Numbered from the stretch's first letter, positions 18,108-27,741 are shown. The stretch is 64,000 nucleotides of DNA from Smithellaceae bacterium (GCA_030690945.1 JAUYFM010000038.1:1-64000); one strand, 5' to 3'. Notes: generated from the sequence alone by a model not told the origin. Program-made: numbers and translations.

Positions 18108-19396
18108 TGAAAAAGCAGGAAAGGCAGGATACTCAGGAGTTTCAGGTTTCAAAGGGATACGCGTACTATGTATTTCTTCTTCTTTTTCTTCTCTACCTTT
18201 TCAATTACGTTGATCGCATGGTCATTGCTTCACTTTTCCCTTATCTAAAAGTGGAATGGAACCTCACGGATACCGACTGTGGCTGGTTTGCCTCCATCGT
18301 GACGCTCATGATGACAGTATTCGTGTTTCCCGTATCGTTCCTGATTGACCGGTGGAGCCGTAAAAAGGCCATCGCGGCCATGGCCGTGCTCTGGAGTGTT
18401 GCCACCGCAGCTTGCGCGCTGACCAGAAACTTTACTCAGCTTTTCACTATGCGGGCTGTTGTAGGCGCCGGAGAGGCAGCCTATACCTCCGGAGGCCATG
18501 CGATGATTGCTGCATATTTTCCCGAGGAAAAACGGGCCACAATGAACGGCCTTTTCACCGCAGCCATACCCATGGGCACAGCGATCGGGGTCGTCCTTGG
18601 TGGCATAATCGCTGTAAACTGGGGCTGGAGATATGCTTTCGGTCTACTGGCCATCCCGGGCTTGATTGTTGGTATTCTCTTTTTCTGGGTTAAAGATTAC
18701 AAAACCATCCAGATCACGAAAAAAGACGGTGCAGGGGAAACCAACATGGGATGGAAAGATATCGCACTGGAGTTTCTGCGCACACCGACGGTACTTTTTA
18801 CTTATGTGGGATACATCGGGAACACCTTTGTTACCACGGCGCTCATGACCTGGCTGCCCTCGTATTTTAACAGGGTTGACGGAATCCCCATGGACCAGGC
18901 AGGTGTGAAAACAGCCGTCGTGTTCCTGCTGGCAATCTTCGGCGCTCCCCTCGGCGGGATGCTGACCGATAAGCTACGGAAAAAATGGTTCCACGCGCGG
19001 ATGAGCGTGCCGGCGGTCACTTCCCTTTTGACAGGGCTATTTCTCTTTATCGGATTCTTCTTCCTTGAAGGAAAGGCACAGTACATTTTTCTGATACTCT
19101 TCGGCTTTACGGCTCCCATGTTCGCCGCCGGTGGTTCAGCCGTCACGCAGGATGTGGTGCATCCCGGGCTCCGGGCGATCTCCTACAGCCTGGCGCAGTT
19201 TTTCATGATGCTCTTAGGCTACAGCCTGAGCCCGATTTTCGTGGGTGCCATATCCGATAGGTATGATCTGCTCACGGCGTTCAAATTCCTGCCGCTCTTT
19301 TCCCTCCTCGGCGCCATCGGCTTTTTCATCGGCTCCTTTTATTATGTGAGGGATTACAAAAAGGTACAAAAGGTAAAGCTCGAAACAGCGGATTAA
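18107..19396 (+). CDS. Major facilitator superfamily transporter
   Basis: 429 residues with about twelve transmembrane helices. The loop motif LIDRWSRKKA (about residue 80) matches MFS motif A, with a second-half counterpart MLTDKLRKKW, and ARGAGEAAY-like sequence appears as VVGAGEAAYTSGG in helix 4. It resembles anion/organic acid symporters, so uptake or efflux of the acid handled by the ligase is a fair guess. GGAGGAG precedes the ATG, and it is coupled to the truncated activator ORF. It sits exactly between two remnants of that activator gene. Confidence 0.85.
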   Translation: MKKQERQDTQEFQVSKGYAYYVFLLLFLLYLFNYVDRMVIASLFPYLKVEWNLTDTDCGWFASIVTLMMTVFVFPVSFLIDRWSRKKAIAAMAVLWSVATAACALTRNFTQLFTMRAVVGAGEAAYTSGGHAMIAAYFPEEKRATMNGLFTAAIPMGTAIGVVLGGIIAVNWGWRYAFGLLAIPGLIVGILFFWVKDYKTIQITKKDGAGETNMGWKDIALEFLRTPTVLFTYVGYIGNTFVTTALMTWLPSYFNRVDGIPMDQAGVKTAVVFLLAIFGAPLGGMLTDKLRKKWFHARMSVPAVTSLLTGLFLFIGFFFLEGKAQYIFLILFGFTAPMFAAGGSAVTQDVVHPGLRAISYSLAQFFMMLLGYSLSPIFVGAISDRYDLLTAFKFLPLFSLLGAIGFFIGSFYYVRDYKKVQKVKLETAD

Positions 19397-19397
19397 T

Positions 19398-19542
19398 ATT
19401 ACCATATTCCCCGGTGCAGATACGGCCGTAACGGGTCGCTTTCTGGAAGTTATGGCACGGGCGCTGGAGGTTGATCTGGATAACTTCGGCGCCCTGTCTC
19501 TGAAGGCGGACAGTCCTGCAAAAATAAGCAGTCTCTGCGCGG
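19398..19542 (+). pseudogene. Internal/C-terminal fragment of the dehydratase activator ATPase
   Basis: In one frame this reads TAVTGRFLEVMARALEV, then DLDNFGALSLKADSPAKI and SSLCAV. This corresponds to the activator segment that normally follows the [4Fe-4S] cysteine loop (CAAGTGRFLE...) and runs to the second cysteine motif SS.CTVF. Similarity stops at about 19540, just before a family D hairpin at 19563. The cluster cysteine in the first loop is replaced (TAVTG). With 18030-18107 this is the residue of one gene. Confidence 0.85.
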
Positions 19543-19562
19543 TTGCCCGGCACTCCCCACAA

Positions 19563-19639
19563 AGAAGCAGGGAATGGTCTTGCCACCCACAGGCGTGGTC
19601 GCGACCACCCATGCGGGTGGCAGGCCGTTCCCTACTTCT
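19563..19639. repeat. Long inverted repeat, family D, copy 1
   Basis: The arms start AGAAGCAGGGAATGG and end near CCGTTCCCTACTTCT; about 25 bp per arm pair with few mismatches. The self-complementary core GTGGTCGCGACCAC is at 19595-19608. A truncated second copy is at 46134-46200. The remaining bases to 19678 hold no gene. Confidence 0.8.
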
Positions 19640-19678
19640 TAACCTTAAAACTTAAATCTTAAGACTTAAAACTATTTT

Positions 19679-22600
19679 CTACTTAATCTCCGCATGATAA
19701 CTTTGCAGGGATTTTGCCCGCCCATGGCCCTGACGGAAGGCGGCAATGCCCTTGACCGCAGCCACCGCAGCGGCAACCGTTGTAATATAAGGAATCTTGT
19801 ATTTGATGGCCGCCTTGCGAATGTAAGAATCATCATATTTACTGAGGCGGCCCGCCGGTGTGTTAATCACCAGTTGAATCTCGCCGTTTTTGATCGCGTC
19901 CACGATATTGGGCCGTCCTTCATGTATCTTCAAAATCCGTTCCGAGGCAATGCCATGATCGGCGAAATATTTATAGGTGCCGTTGGATGCGATGATCTTA
20001 AACCCGATATTAGCAAAAGCGCGGGCGACTTCCAGGATGCCGCTCTTGTCCTTCTCTTCAACCGTGATGAGCACGGTGCCTTCCGCAGGCAGGCTCTGTC
20101 CGGTGGCTTCCTGAGCTTTGTAGTAGGCTAGGCCGAAAGAATCGGCCAGACCCAGCACTTCGCCGGTTGAGCGCATTTCCGGTCCCAGGATTGGATCGAC
20201 TTCCTGATACATGTTGAAGGGAAAAACGGCTTCCTTGACGCCGAAATGGCTGAAGACTTTGTTCTTCAGATTCATGTCCTTGAGCTTTTTGCCCAGCATA
20301 ATCTGTGTGGCAATTCTCGCCATGGAAATATTGCAAATCTTGGAAACCAGCGGCACGGTGCGCGAGGCGCGGGGATTGGCTTCCAGAATGTAAACGACGT
20401 CGCCCGCGATGGCGTACTGGATATTCATCAAGCCCACCACGCTGAATTCCACGGCAATCTTTTTCGTGTATTCAATGATCGTGTCGATGTGACGCGCCGG
20501 AATGCTGATGGGCGGAATCACGCAGGCGGAATCACCGGAATGAACACCGGCCAGCTCGATATGCTCCATCACCGCCGGGACAAAAGCATCCGTGCCGTCG
20601 GAGATCGCGTCGGCTTCGGCTTCAATGGCGTTTTCCAGAAACTTGTCGATCAAAATCGGTCGCTCCGGCGTGACGCCGACAGCGGCATTGACATAACGCC
20701 TGAGCATCTCTTCATCATAAACCACTTCCATGCCGCGTCCGCCCAGCACATAAGAGGGACGCAGCATCAGCGGATAACCGATGCCGGAGGCAACTTTGAG
20801 CGCCTGTTCCAAGTTGCCGGCCATGCCGGATTTGGGCATGGGAATGCCCAGTTTGTCCATCATTTTACGGAAACGGTCGCGGTCTTCGGCCAGATCGATG
20901 GTTTCCGTCGACGTGCCGATAATTTTCACACCCGCTTTGGTCAGGTCCGCTGCGATGTTTAAGGGCGTCTGACCGCCGAATTGCACAATCACACCTTCGG
21001 GTTTTTCCTTTTCGTAAATACTTAAAACATCCTCGACGGTCAGCGGCTCGAAATACAGTTTGTTGGAGGTGTCATAGTCGGTGGAGACGGTTTCCGGGTT
21101 GCAGTTGACCATGATCGATTCGATGCCTTCATCGCGCAGGGCAAACGCCGCATGCACGCAGCAATAGTCAAACTCAATGCCCTGACCGATACGATTGGGA
21201 CCGCCGCCCAGCACCATGATTTTGCGGTTTTTGCTGACGCTGACTTTGTCCTTCGCGTTGTAGGTGGAATAGTAATAAGCCGCGTTTTCCACACCGCTCA
21301 CCGGCACCGCATCCCAAGCCTCGCAAAACCCTGCGGCCAGCCTCTGTTTGCGGATGTCTTCTTCTTTTTTGTTCAGAATCTGCGCCAGATAGCGGTCGGC
21401 AAAGCCGTCTTTCTTGGCCGAAATGAGCAGGTCATCCGGCAGCTTTTTGCCTTTGTAAGAAAGAATTTTTTCTTCCAGCTCCACCAATTCCTTCATCTGC
21501 TCAATGAACCACTTTTTGATGAAAGTCTTCGCGTGCAGGGCTTCCACCGTGGCGCCCTTGCGCAGGGCTTCATACATGATGAATTGTCGTTCGCTGGACG
21601 GTTCGCTGATCATTTCCATCAGTTCGTCGAGCGATTTTGTATTGAAATCTTTGACGAAACCCAGGCCGTAACGTTTTTTCTCCAGGGAGCGGATGGCCTT
21701 TTGCAGCGCCTCCTTATAATTCTTTCCGATGCTCATGACTTCGCCCACGGCGCGCATCTGAGTGCCCAGTTTGTCGTGTGCGCCGGGGAATTTTTCAAAA
21801 TCCCAGCGGGCGAATTTGACCACAACGTAATCGCCCGACGGCGTGTATTTGTCCAGTGTGCCTTCGCGCCAGTAGGGAATTTCGTCCAGGGTAATGCCCG
21901 TAGCCAGAATCGATGAAATCAAGGCAATGGGAAAACCGGTTGCCTTGGAGGCGAGCGCCGAGGAGCGCGACGTGCGCGGATTGATCTCAATGACCACGAT
22001 GCGATCCGTTTTGGGATCATGCGCGAATTGAACGTTAGTTCCGCCAATGACCTGAATGGCTTCTACGATGTCATAAGAATATTTTTGCAGACGTTTTTGG
22101 AGGTCTTCCGAAATGGTCAGCATCGGCGCCGTACAGTAGGAATCGCCGGTATGGACGCCCATCGCATCGACATTTTCAATAAAGCAGACCGTGATCATAT
22201 TACTTTTGGCGTCGCGGACGACTTCCAGCTCCAGCTCTTCCCAGCCGATGACGGATTCTTCAATCAGGATCTGTCCGATGAGGCTTGCCGAAATACCCCG
22301 GCTGGCGATGACGCGCAGCTCTTCCAGATTATAAACAATGCCGCCGCCCGTGCCGCCCATCGTATAGGCAGGTCTGACAACCACCGGATAACCAAGTTTA
22401 GCCGCAATTTTTTCCGCCTCTTCCACGGTCAGGGCCGGTTCGCTTTTGGGCATGTCAATGCCCAGCTTGTTCATGGCTTCCTTGAAAGCGATTCTATCTT
22501 CACCGCGCTCGATGGCATCCACCTGAACACCGATCACCTCTACGTTGTGTTTCTGTAAAACACCCAGTTTGTAGAGTTCGGACGTCAGGTTCAGGCCGGT

Positions 22601-22879
22601 CTGGCCGCCCAGATTGGGCAAAATAGCGTCCGGTTTTTCGTTTTCAATGATTTCAGTAATCGTCTGAGCATTGAGCGGTTCAATATACGTGACATCGGCC
22701 ATCCCCGGATCGGTCATAATAGTAGCCGGGTTGGAATTCACCAGCACAATTTTATAGCCGAGCTTGCGGAGCGCTTTGCATGCCTGCGTTCCCGAATAGT
22801 CAAATTCGCAGGCCTGGCCGATGATAATCGGACCGGAACCGATAATTAAAACTTTCTTAATGTCTCCACGTTTTCCCAT
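19679..22879 (-). CDS. carB: Carbamoyl-phosphate synthase large subunit
   Basis: 1066 residues, the normal length of CarB, with two homologous ATP-grasp halves and a C-terminal MGS-like allosteric domain. The first half opens KKVLIIGSGPIIIGQACEFD and the second KIMVLGGGPNRIGQGIEFDY. YTMGGTGGG and YVLGGRGMEV mark the ATP loops, and ILEANPRASRTVP closes the second site. It makes carbamoyl phosphate for arginine and pyrimidines with CarA, whose gene is not in the window. AAAGGA lies 7 bp before the ATG at 22879; the upstream ATG at 22894 is weaker. Confidence 0.96.
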   Translation of the reverse strand: MGKRGDIKKVLIIGSGPIIIGQACEFDYSGTQACKALRKLGYKIVLVNSNPATIMTDPGMADVTYIEPLNAQTITEIIENEKPDAILPNLGGQTGLNLTSELYKLGVLQKHNVEVIGVQVDAIERGEDRIAFKEAMNKLGIDMPKSEPALTVEEAEKIAAKLGYPVVVRPAYTMGGTGGGIVYNLEELRVIASRGISASLIGQILIEESVIGWEELELEVVRDAKSNMITVCFIENVDAMGVHTGDSYCTAPMLTISEDLQKRLQKYSYDIVEAIQVIGGTNVQFAHDPKTDRIVVIEINPRTSRSSALASKATGFPIALISSILATGITLDEIPYWREGTLDKYTPSGDYVVVKFARWDFEKFPGAHDKLGTQMRAVGEVMSIGKNYKEALQKAIRSLEKKRYGLGFVKDFNTKSLDELMEMISEPSSERQFIMYEALRKGATVEALHAKTFIKKWFIEQMKELVELEEKILSYKGKKLPDDLLISAKKDGFADRYLAQILNKKEEDIRKQRLAAGFCEAWDAVPVSGVENAAYYYSTYNAKDKVSVSKNRKIMVLGGGPNRIGQGIEFDYCCVHAAFALRDEGIESIMVNCNPETVSTDYDTSNKLYFEPLTVEDVLSIYEKEKPEGVIVQFGGQTPLNIAADLTKAGVKIIGTSTETIDLAEDRDRFRKMMDKLGIPMPKSGMAGNLEQALKVASGIGYPLMLRPSYVLGGRGMEVVYDEEMLRRYVNAAVGVTPERPILIDKFLENAIEAEADAISDGTDAFVPAVMEHIELAGVHSGDSACVIPPISIPARHIDTIIEYTKKIAVEFSVVGLMNIQYAIAGDVVYILEANPRASRTVPLVSKICNISMARIATQIMLGKKLKDMNLKNKVFSHFGVKEAVFPFNMYQEVDPILGPEMRSTGEVLGLADSFGLAYYKAQEATGQSLPAEGTVLITVEEKDKSGILEVARAFANIGFKIIASNGTYKYFADHGIASERILKIHEGRPNIVDAIKNGEIQLVINTPAGRLSKYDDSYIRKAAIKYKIPYITTVAAAVAAVKGIAAFRQGHGRAKSLQSYHAEIK

Positions 22880-22941
22880 TCTGTATCCTTTCATCTTTTC
22901 TTCAGATTTATTCTTTATGCGTTTTTTACAGTGATTCCTCG

Positions 22942-23349
22942 TTACTTTTTATATTCCGCGTCCACGCTAATGGCAATACCGCCGCGCACAGCGAATTCTG
23001 CCGTGACCTTGCACCAGCGTGGCTGAAGGGCAGCCACCAGGTCGTCGAGGATGATATTGGTGACATGTTCGTGAAAGACGCCTTCGTTGCGGAACGACCA
23101 AAAGTAGAGCTTCAAAGATTTTGATTCGACGATTTTTTTGCCGGGAATGTACTGAATTTTAATTTTGGCGAAATCCGGCTGGCCGGTCATCGGGCAGACA
23201 CAGGTGAATTCTTCTGTGGAGAGTGTGACGGTGTAGTTGCGCTGGTGATGATTGGGAAATGTCTCAAGTTCGCGGCCCGGCTTTGCGGTTTTGCCTGAAC
23301 CCAAAAGCGTGAGATCCGCCATATCCTTTGTTTTTGTGCTTTTTGCCAT
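22942..23349 (-). CDS. queF: NADPH-dependent 7-cyano-7-deazaguanine (preQ0) reductase, short type
   Basis: 135 residues of the short (YkvM-like) QueF type. The catalytic cysteine lies in FTCVCPMTGQPDFA, with the partner Asp in the same motif, and the substrate/NADPH-binding ESKSLKLYFWSFRNEGVFHE follows. It reduces preQ0 to preQ1 in queuosine tRNA modification. A later queuosine-pathway-like protein (QueG-related) is at 48489, but its family assignment is looser. AGGGG precedes the ATG at 23349; an ATG six codons upstream is possible. Confidence 0.93.
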   Translation of the reverse strand: MAKSTKTKDMADLTLLGSGKTAKPGRELETFPNHHQRNYTVTLSTEEFTCVCPMTGQPDFAKIKIQYIPGKKIVESKSLKLYFWSFRNEGVFHEHVTNIILDDLVAALQPRWCKVTAEFAVRGGIAISVDAEYKK

Positions 23350-23417
23350 GAAGTTCCCCTGAATCATAAGAGTGCCCCTGTTTACCGAAAGTTGTCATTT
23401 ATTTCAAGTTTATTCGT

Positions 23418-23446
23418 TTGACAGAATTTATTCTCATATATTATTG
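23418..23446 (+). promoter_or_regulatory. Candidate promoter for the rubredoxin-like gene
   Basis: A perfect -35 TTGACA (23418-23423) is followed by an AT-rich stretch with TATTAT (15-bp spacing) or TTATTG (17-bp spacing) as the -10. It lies in the divergent gap between queF and the small protein gene. Confidence 0.35.
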
Positions 23447-23488
23447 ATTTTGTGTTAGATTTATAAAAATATTGAGGAGGAACTGACT

Positions 23489-23680
23489 ATGGCCGAAAAT
23501 AAAGCAACCCTTCCCGAAAATACATGGAAGTGCAGCCATTGCGGCAATACCATCGTGGAAATTCAACCGCCGGAAGTCTGCCCCGTCTGCAAACAGAAAT
23601 GCGAGTTTCTGAATGTTACCTGCTACCAGCCGGAATGCGGCTTCACGGGGATGGACAATCGCTTAAAACCGTCGAAATGA
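23489..23680 (+). CDS. Rubredoxin-like small metal-binding protein
   Basis: 63 residues. WKCSHCGNTIVE and PPEVCPVCKQKCEF give the two CxxC pairs of a rubredoxin-like knuckle fold, and a further pair of cysteines (VTCYQPECGF) lies near the C-terminus. It could bind iron or zinc. Similar small proteins accompany oxidative-stress enzymes in strict anaerobes, but no such enzyme is adjacent here, so the electron partner is unknown. GAGGAGGAA before the ATG is a very strong ribosome site. Confidence 0.7.
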   Translation: MAENKATLPENTWKCSHCGNTIVEIQPPEVCPVCKQKCEFLNVTCYQPECGFTGMDNRLKPSK

Positions 23681-23723
23681 ATATATGCTGTACTTGAGCA
23701 AGTGCTTTTTTCTCTGCGTCAAA

Positions 23724-25085
23724 TCAGTTATCCAGTATTGGTGAAAAAATTTCGCTGAGCGTCGGGTGCGGGATCACCCAGGCATGCAGTTGCTTTCTGG
23801 TCAATTCGCTGGATACCGCCAGGGCAAGCGGTGAAATGAGTTCGGCGGCGTGGTCGCCGATGATGACCGCGCCAATAATTTTATCCTGATGGAAGATAGC
23901 CTTAACGAAACCCTGTCCCATCAACTCGGCTCGGGCGATGATGTTGGCGCCGTAGTTGGATTTAACAATTTCTATATTTAAGCCTTCGTCATAGGCTCGC
24001 CTCTGGCTGTAGCCGACGCGCGCAATCTGCGGATGGCTGTAAACTACTGACGGAATAAAGTTTTCATTATAGGTACAATCGCCGCCTCCATACATATTTT
24101 CCACGGCGATTTTGGCTTGGCGTGCCGCGCGGTGTGCCAGCATCATGCCGCCGGTAACATCACCTACGGCATAAATGCCTCGGACGTTGGTCTGCATATG
24201 CTCATCCACTTTGATTCCGCCGTTGACATAATCAATCCCCAGTTTATTCAACTCCTCCCTATGCAAAAGCGGCTTTCGGCCTGTGCAAAGCAGGGCGCAT
24301 CCGGCGCGCATTTCCATGGTTTCGCTATTTTTTTGCACCTGCATCACAACACCGCCTATCGATTCTTTGAGGCTGACAAGTTTTGTCGATGTGTGGACAG
24401 CAATGCCCAGGCGGGTCAGCTCCTGGCTGAGAAAATCTGCGGCTTCTTCATCTTCCTGAGGCAAAATGCGATCCAGCAGTTCCACCAGGATAACCTTGAC
24501 GCCAAGTTCGGCAAACACTGTGGCGTATTCGACGCCGATGAAACTGCCGCCGACAATGATCATGCTTGCCGGCAATGTGTTGATATTCAGGATGTCATCC
24601 GATGTCAGTATTCGCTCTGAGGTCTGGATCTCTGCAAGGACTTGCGGCTGCGACCCCCAGGCGATGACAATGTTATCCGTTGCCATCGACTGACCGTTTC
24701 CGGATGAATCCGTGTACAGCACTTCGTGGGGTGATAGTATTTCACCCGCGCCTTGTTTTGTTTCCACTTGAGCATCGGTAAGCGCTTTTTGCGCACCCAG
24801 CGCGGCAATTTTGACAATCTGTTCTCGATGTTTTTTCATGGCCGTGAAATCAACGGCCACATTGGCAATGTTCACACCGACGCGTTTGAGTTTTTTTAAA
24901 TCCATATAAAATTTGCTGCATGAAAGCAGCGCTTTGGTGGGTATGCAGCCGCGATGCGTGCAGGTGCCACCCCAACCGTTTTTTTCGATAATGAGGACTC
25001 GTTTTTTCTTTGCCGCCGCCGTTTCCGCCGCCGCCAGGCCTCCCGGCCCACCGCCAACGACAACCAGATCATATTTATCGGACAT
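23724..25085 (-). CDS. lpdA: Dihydrolipoyl dehydrogenase
   Basis: 453 residues of the class I pyridine nucleotide-disulfide reductase family. An FAD-binding GGGPGGLAAAE is followed by the redox pair in GGTCTHRGCIPTK (CxxxxC), NAD-binding VGGSFIGVEYA, the second FAD motif YAVGDVTGG and the closing HPTLSE, where the histidine is the catalytic base of lipoamide dehydrogenases. It reoxidises dihydrolipoyl groups, and the glycine cleavage H protein at 55.9 kb is a likely client. AGGAGGG precedes the ATG at 25085; the longer reading to 25124 lacks a ribosome site. It is transcribed alone. Confidence 0.9.
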   Translation of the reverse strand: MSDKYDLVVVGGGPGGLAAAETAAAKKKRVLIIEKNGWGGTCTHRGCIPTKALLSCSKFYMDLKKLKRVGVNIANVAVDFTAMKKHREQIVKIAALGAQKALTDAQVETKQGAGEILSPHEVLYTDSSGNGQSMATDNIVIAWGSQPQVLAEIQTSERILTSDDILNINTLPASMIIVGGSFIGVEYATVFAELGVKVILVELLDRILPQEDEEAADFLSQELTRLGIAVHTSTKLVSLKESIGGVVMQVQKNSETMEMRAGCALLCTGRKPLLHREELNKLGIDYVNGGIKVDEHMQTNVRGIYAVGDVTGGMMLAHRAARQAKIAVENMYGGGDCTYNENFIPSVVYSHPQIARVGYSQRRAYDEGLNIEIVKSNYGANIIARAELMGQGFVKAIFHQDKIIGAVIIGDHAAELISPLALAVSSELTRKQLHAWVIPHPTLSEIFSPILDN

Positions 25086-25261
25086 ACTCGCACCCTCCTG
25101 TTTAAAAATCATTAACACAGGCACTCATGCCAGGCAAATGGAAATTCTGAACAAAACGGGGATTCTGAAAGTTTAACGTCAATACTCTTGCTTGACTCAC
25201 CCAGATTTCAATCTTGTCTTACCTGCCAATATCTGGTAGTTCACCAGTGAGGATGGGGTGA

Positions 25262-26593
25262 ATGAAAGATATTCTGACCGTTTCACAACTAAACGATAAT
25301 ATTAAAACCTTTCTGGAGGAAGCCTTCGGTTCACTCTGGGTGGAAGGTGAAGTTTCCAATTTGCGCCGTCCCCAGTCCGGCCATGTCTATTTTACGCTGA
25401 AAGACGACAAAAGCCAGATTCGGGCAGTTTATTTTCGCCAATATGGCACCCGTGTGGCAAAGTTTGATCTGGAAGACGGCATGAAGATTCTGTGCCGGGC
25501 CCGCCTCAGCGCTTATCCGCCCCGTGGTGAATACCAGCTTATTGTGGAATCGGTCGAACCACAGGGGGTGGGCGCGCTGCAAAAAGCGTTTGAGCAGCTC
25601 AAGGCCAGACTGGCCGCCGAAGGATTATTCGACAAGTCCCACAAAAAGGCACTGCCTTTTCTGCCCCACCGCATCGGCGTTGTTACGTCGCCAACAGGCG
25701 CCGTAATCCGGGATATTTTAAACATTACCCGCCGACGTTTTCCTTCCGTGGATATTCTGATCGCGCCCACCCGGGTGCAGGGAAACGAGGCGGCAGGTGA
25801 AATAATTTCAGCCCTGCGCAACCTCCATGCATGCGGCAAGGTGGATATTATCATTATCGCGCGAGGCGGCGGCTCGCTGGAGGATCTCGCTCCTTTCAAT
25901 GACGAAGCCCTGGCCAGAGAAATTTTTCGCTCATCCATTCCCATTGTCTCGGCGGTCGGTCACGAAACCGACTTCACGATTTGTGATTTTGTGGCGGACC
26001 TGCGCGCGCCCACACCGTCTGCGGCGGCGGAACTGGCGGTCCCTCAGAGAACCGAATTGCAGGAAAGCCTCTATAATCTGCGGCAGCGGCTGTCGGTTGC
26101 CCAGCGCCGTCATCTTGATGATCAAAAAGGACGGCTCGCTGCCCTGCAAGCCCGCTTCAAAGATCCGCGCCGTTTTCTGGTTGATTTCTCGATTCATCTG
26201 GACGATCTGCGCGAAAGAATTCAGCGCTCGCTTACACAAAGAACGCAGATGATGAATAGCAAATTGCAACATCTGGAACTGGGTCTGCAAAATCAGAATC
26301 CGGGGAAGCTGGTTCGGGAAAAAAGAAGCTTCCTCAATAATTTAGAGAAAGACATCATGAGCGGCTGGAATCATTATCTCAGAGATCGCGAAGGGCGGCT
26401 GAAGAAAATCGCCGCCCTGCTCGCCTCCTTAAATCCACTGGCCGTCTTGCAGAGAGGCTACAGCATCACGCGCCGGTTATCGAATGGAGAAATTGTCCGT
26501 CAGGCGGGAGAGTTAACCTTGGATGAACGAGTCAGTATTCAACTCGCCTGCGGCGGTATCCAGGCGCGGGTGGAAAAAATTCAAGAGGAGTAA
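25262..26593 (+). CDS. xseA: Exodeoxyribonuclease VII large subunit
   Basis: 443 residues. An N-terminal OB-fold (LTVSQLNDNIKTFLEEAFGS; VEGEVSNLRRPQSGHVYFTL) is followed by the conserved catalytic region IGVVTSPTGAVIRDI, IIARGGGSLEDLAPFN and VSAVGHETDFTICD, a long coiled-coil and the terminal LNPLAVLQRGYSI. With XseB it degrades single-stranded DNA. It starts the xseA-xseB-ispA-dxs cluster; the next gene follows 6 bp later. Confidence 0.95.
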   Translation: MKDILTVSQLNDNIKTFLEEAFGSLWVEGEVSNLRRPQSGHVYFTLKDDKSQIRAVYFRQYGTRVAKFDLEDGMKILCRARLSAYPPRGEYQLIVESVEPQGVGALQKAFEQLKARLAAEGLFDKSHKKALPFLPHRIGVVTSPTGAVIRDILNITRRRFPSVDILIAPTRVQGNEAAGEIISALRNLHACGKVDIIIIARGGGSLEDLAPFNDEALAREIFRSSIPIVSAVGHETDFTICDFVADLRAPTPSAAAELAVPQRTELQESLYNLRQRLSVAQRRHLDDQKGRLAALQARFKDPRRFLVDFSIHLDDLRERIQRSLTQRTQMMNSKLQHLELGLQNQNPGKLVREKRSFLNNLEKDIMSGWNHYLRDREGRLKKIAALLASLNPLAVLQRGYSITRRLSNGEIVRQAGELTLDERVSIQLACGGIQARVEKIQEE

Positions 26594-26599
26594 AAAGCA

Positions 26600-26836
26600 A
26601 TGGCGAAAGAAAAGTTTGAAGACGCTTTGGAAAAACTGGAAAATATAGTAAGGGAAATGGAGGCGGGTGAAATGCCGCTGGATTCGGCGCTGAAATCTTT
26701 TGAAGAAGGCATTCGGCTGATCCGTTTCTGTTCCGCAAAACTTGAAGATACCCAGCGCCGCGTCGAGCAGCTTCTGGAAAAAGAAAATTCGTTGCAAATG
26801 AAAAACTTTCAGGATGAAGACAACGATGAACCATGA
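26600..26836 (+). CDS. xseB: Exodeoxyribonuclease VII small subunit
   Basis: 78 residues with the family opening FEDALEKLENIVREMEAGEM, then PLDSALKSFEEG and an acidic coiled tail. It binds the XseA coiled coil in a multi-subunit nuclease. It lies 6 bp after xseA, and its last 11 bases overlap the start of ispA, so the three genes are probably translationally coupled. Confidence 0.93.
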   Translation: MAKEKFEDALEKLENIVREMEAGEMPLDSALKSFEEGIRLIRFCSAKLEDTQRRVEQLLEKENSLQMKNFQDEDNDEP

Positions 26837-27725
26837 GGAGTTTCTTCAGGCATACTTAAAGGACCGTCAGAATATTGTGGAAGAAGCGCTCGAGCGCTAT
26901 CTTCCGGATGAAGACAGCGTCCCGCAGGATCTGCATACCGCTGTGCACTACAGTGTGTTTGCGGGCGGTAAAAGAATCCGCCCGATTCTTTGCCTGGCTG
27001 CGGCGGAAGCGTGCGGTGGTGATATGGCGCCGGCCATCCCGGTGGCCTGCGCGCTGGAATTGATTCACACCTATTCCCTGATTCATGACGACTTGCCGGC
27101 CATGGATAATGATGATTTTCGGCGTGGTAAACCCACCAGCCATAAGGTTTTCGGCGAAGCGGTGGCGATTCTCGCGGGCGACGCGCTTTTGACGGAGGCC
27201 TTTGTGCTGCTGTCACGCGCGGAAAAAGTCCGGCTGGCTGCAGAAAGGCGCCTGGCCGTCATTCAGGAGATTGCGTCTGCCGCAGGCATTGCGGGAATGG
27301 TCGGGGGGCAGGCGCTGGATATCCGGGCGGTAAAAATCCAGCCGGATTTCGCGGGGCTTACAGACATTCACCGGCGCAAAACCGGTGCGCTAATTGTGGC
27401 AGCGGTCAAATCCGGCGCGATTCTGGCGGGTGCAAGTGACGAGAAGATTCAGGCGCTGGGTGTTTACGGCAGCCATATCGGCATCGCTTTTCAGATTGCC
27501 GACGACATTCTCAACGTGGAAGGCGATAGCATGCGTATGGGCAAAAAAACCGGCAGCGATGCCGCCCTGGGCAAAGTCACCTACCCGTCGCTCCTGGGTC
27601 TCGAGGTGGCAAGGGCAAAACTGGCCGAGCATACAGAGGCGGCTGTTGCCGGCATTGCGGCTTTTGATTCACGCGCACTGCCGCTCAGAGTCATTGCCCG
27701 CTATATCATGGAAAGAAAGTCTTAA
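26826..27725 (+). CDS. ispA: Short-chain polyprenyl (farnesyl/geranyl) diphosphate synthase
   Basis: 299 residues of the trans-prenyltransferase family. GGKRIRP marks the substrate lysine/arginine region, the first Asp-rich motif is DDLPAMDNDD with the two-residue insert typical of bacterial farnesyl diphosphate synthases, and the second is IADDILN. It condenses IPP with DMAPP/GPP, feeding from the MEP genes dxs and ispH in the same ancestral cluster. I place the start at 26826 (MNHEEF), overlapping the end of xseB, rather than 26814. Confidence 0.92.
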   Translation: MNHEEFLQAYLKDRQNIVEEALERYLPDEDSVPQDLHTAVHYSVFAGGKRIRPILCLAAAEACGGDMAPAIPVACALELIHTYSLIHDDLPAMDNDDFRRGKPTSHKVFGEAVAILAGDALLTEAFVLLSRAEKVRLAAERRLAVIQEIASAAGIAGMVGGQALDIRAVKIQPDFAGLTDIHRRKTGALIVAAVKSGAILAGASDEKIQALGVYGSHIGIAFQIADDILNVEGDSMRMGKKTGSDAALGKVTYPSLLGLEVARAKLAEHTEAAVAGIAAFDSRALPLRVIARYIMERKS

Positions 27726-27741
27726 AGGATTATAAAGGCCA

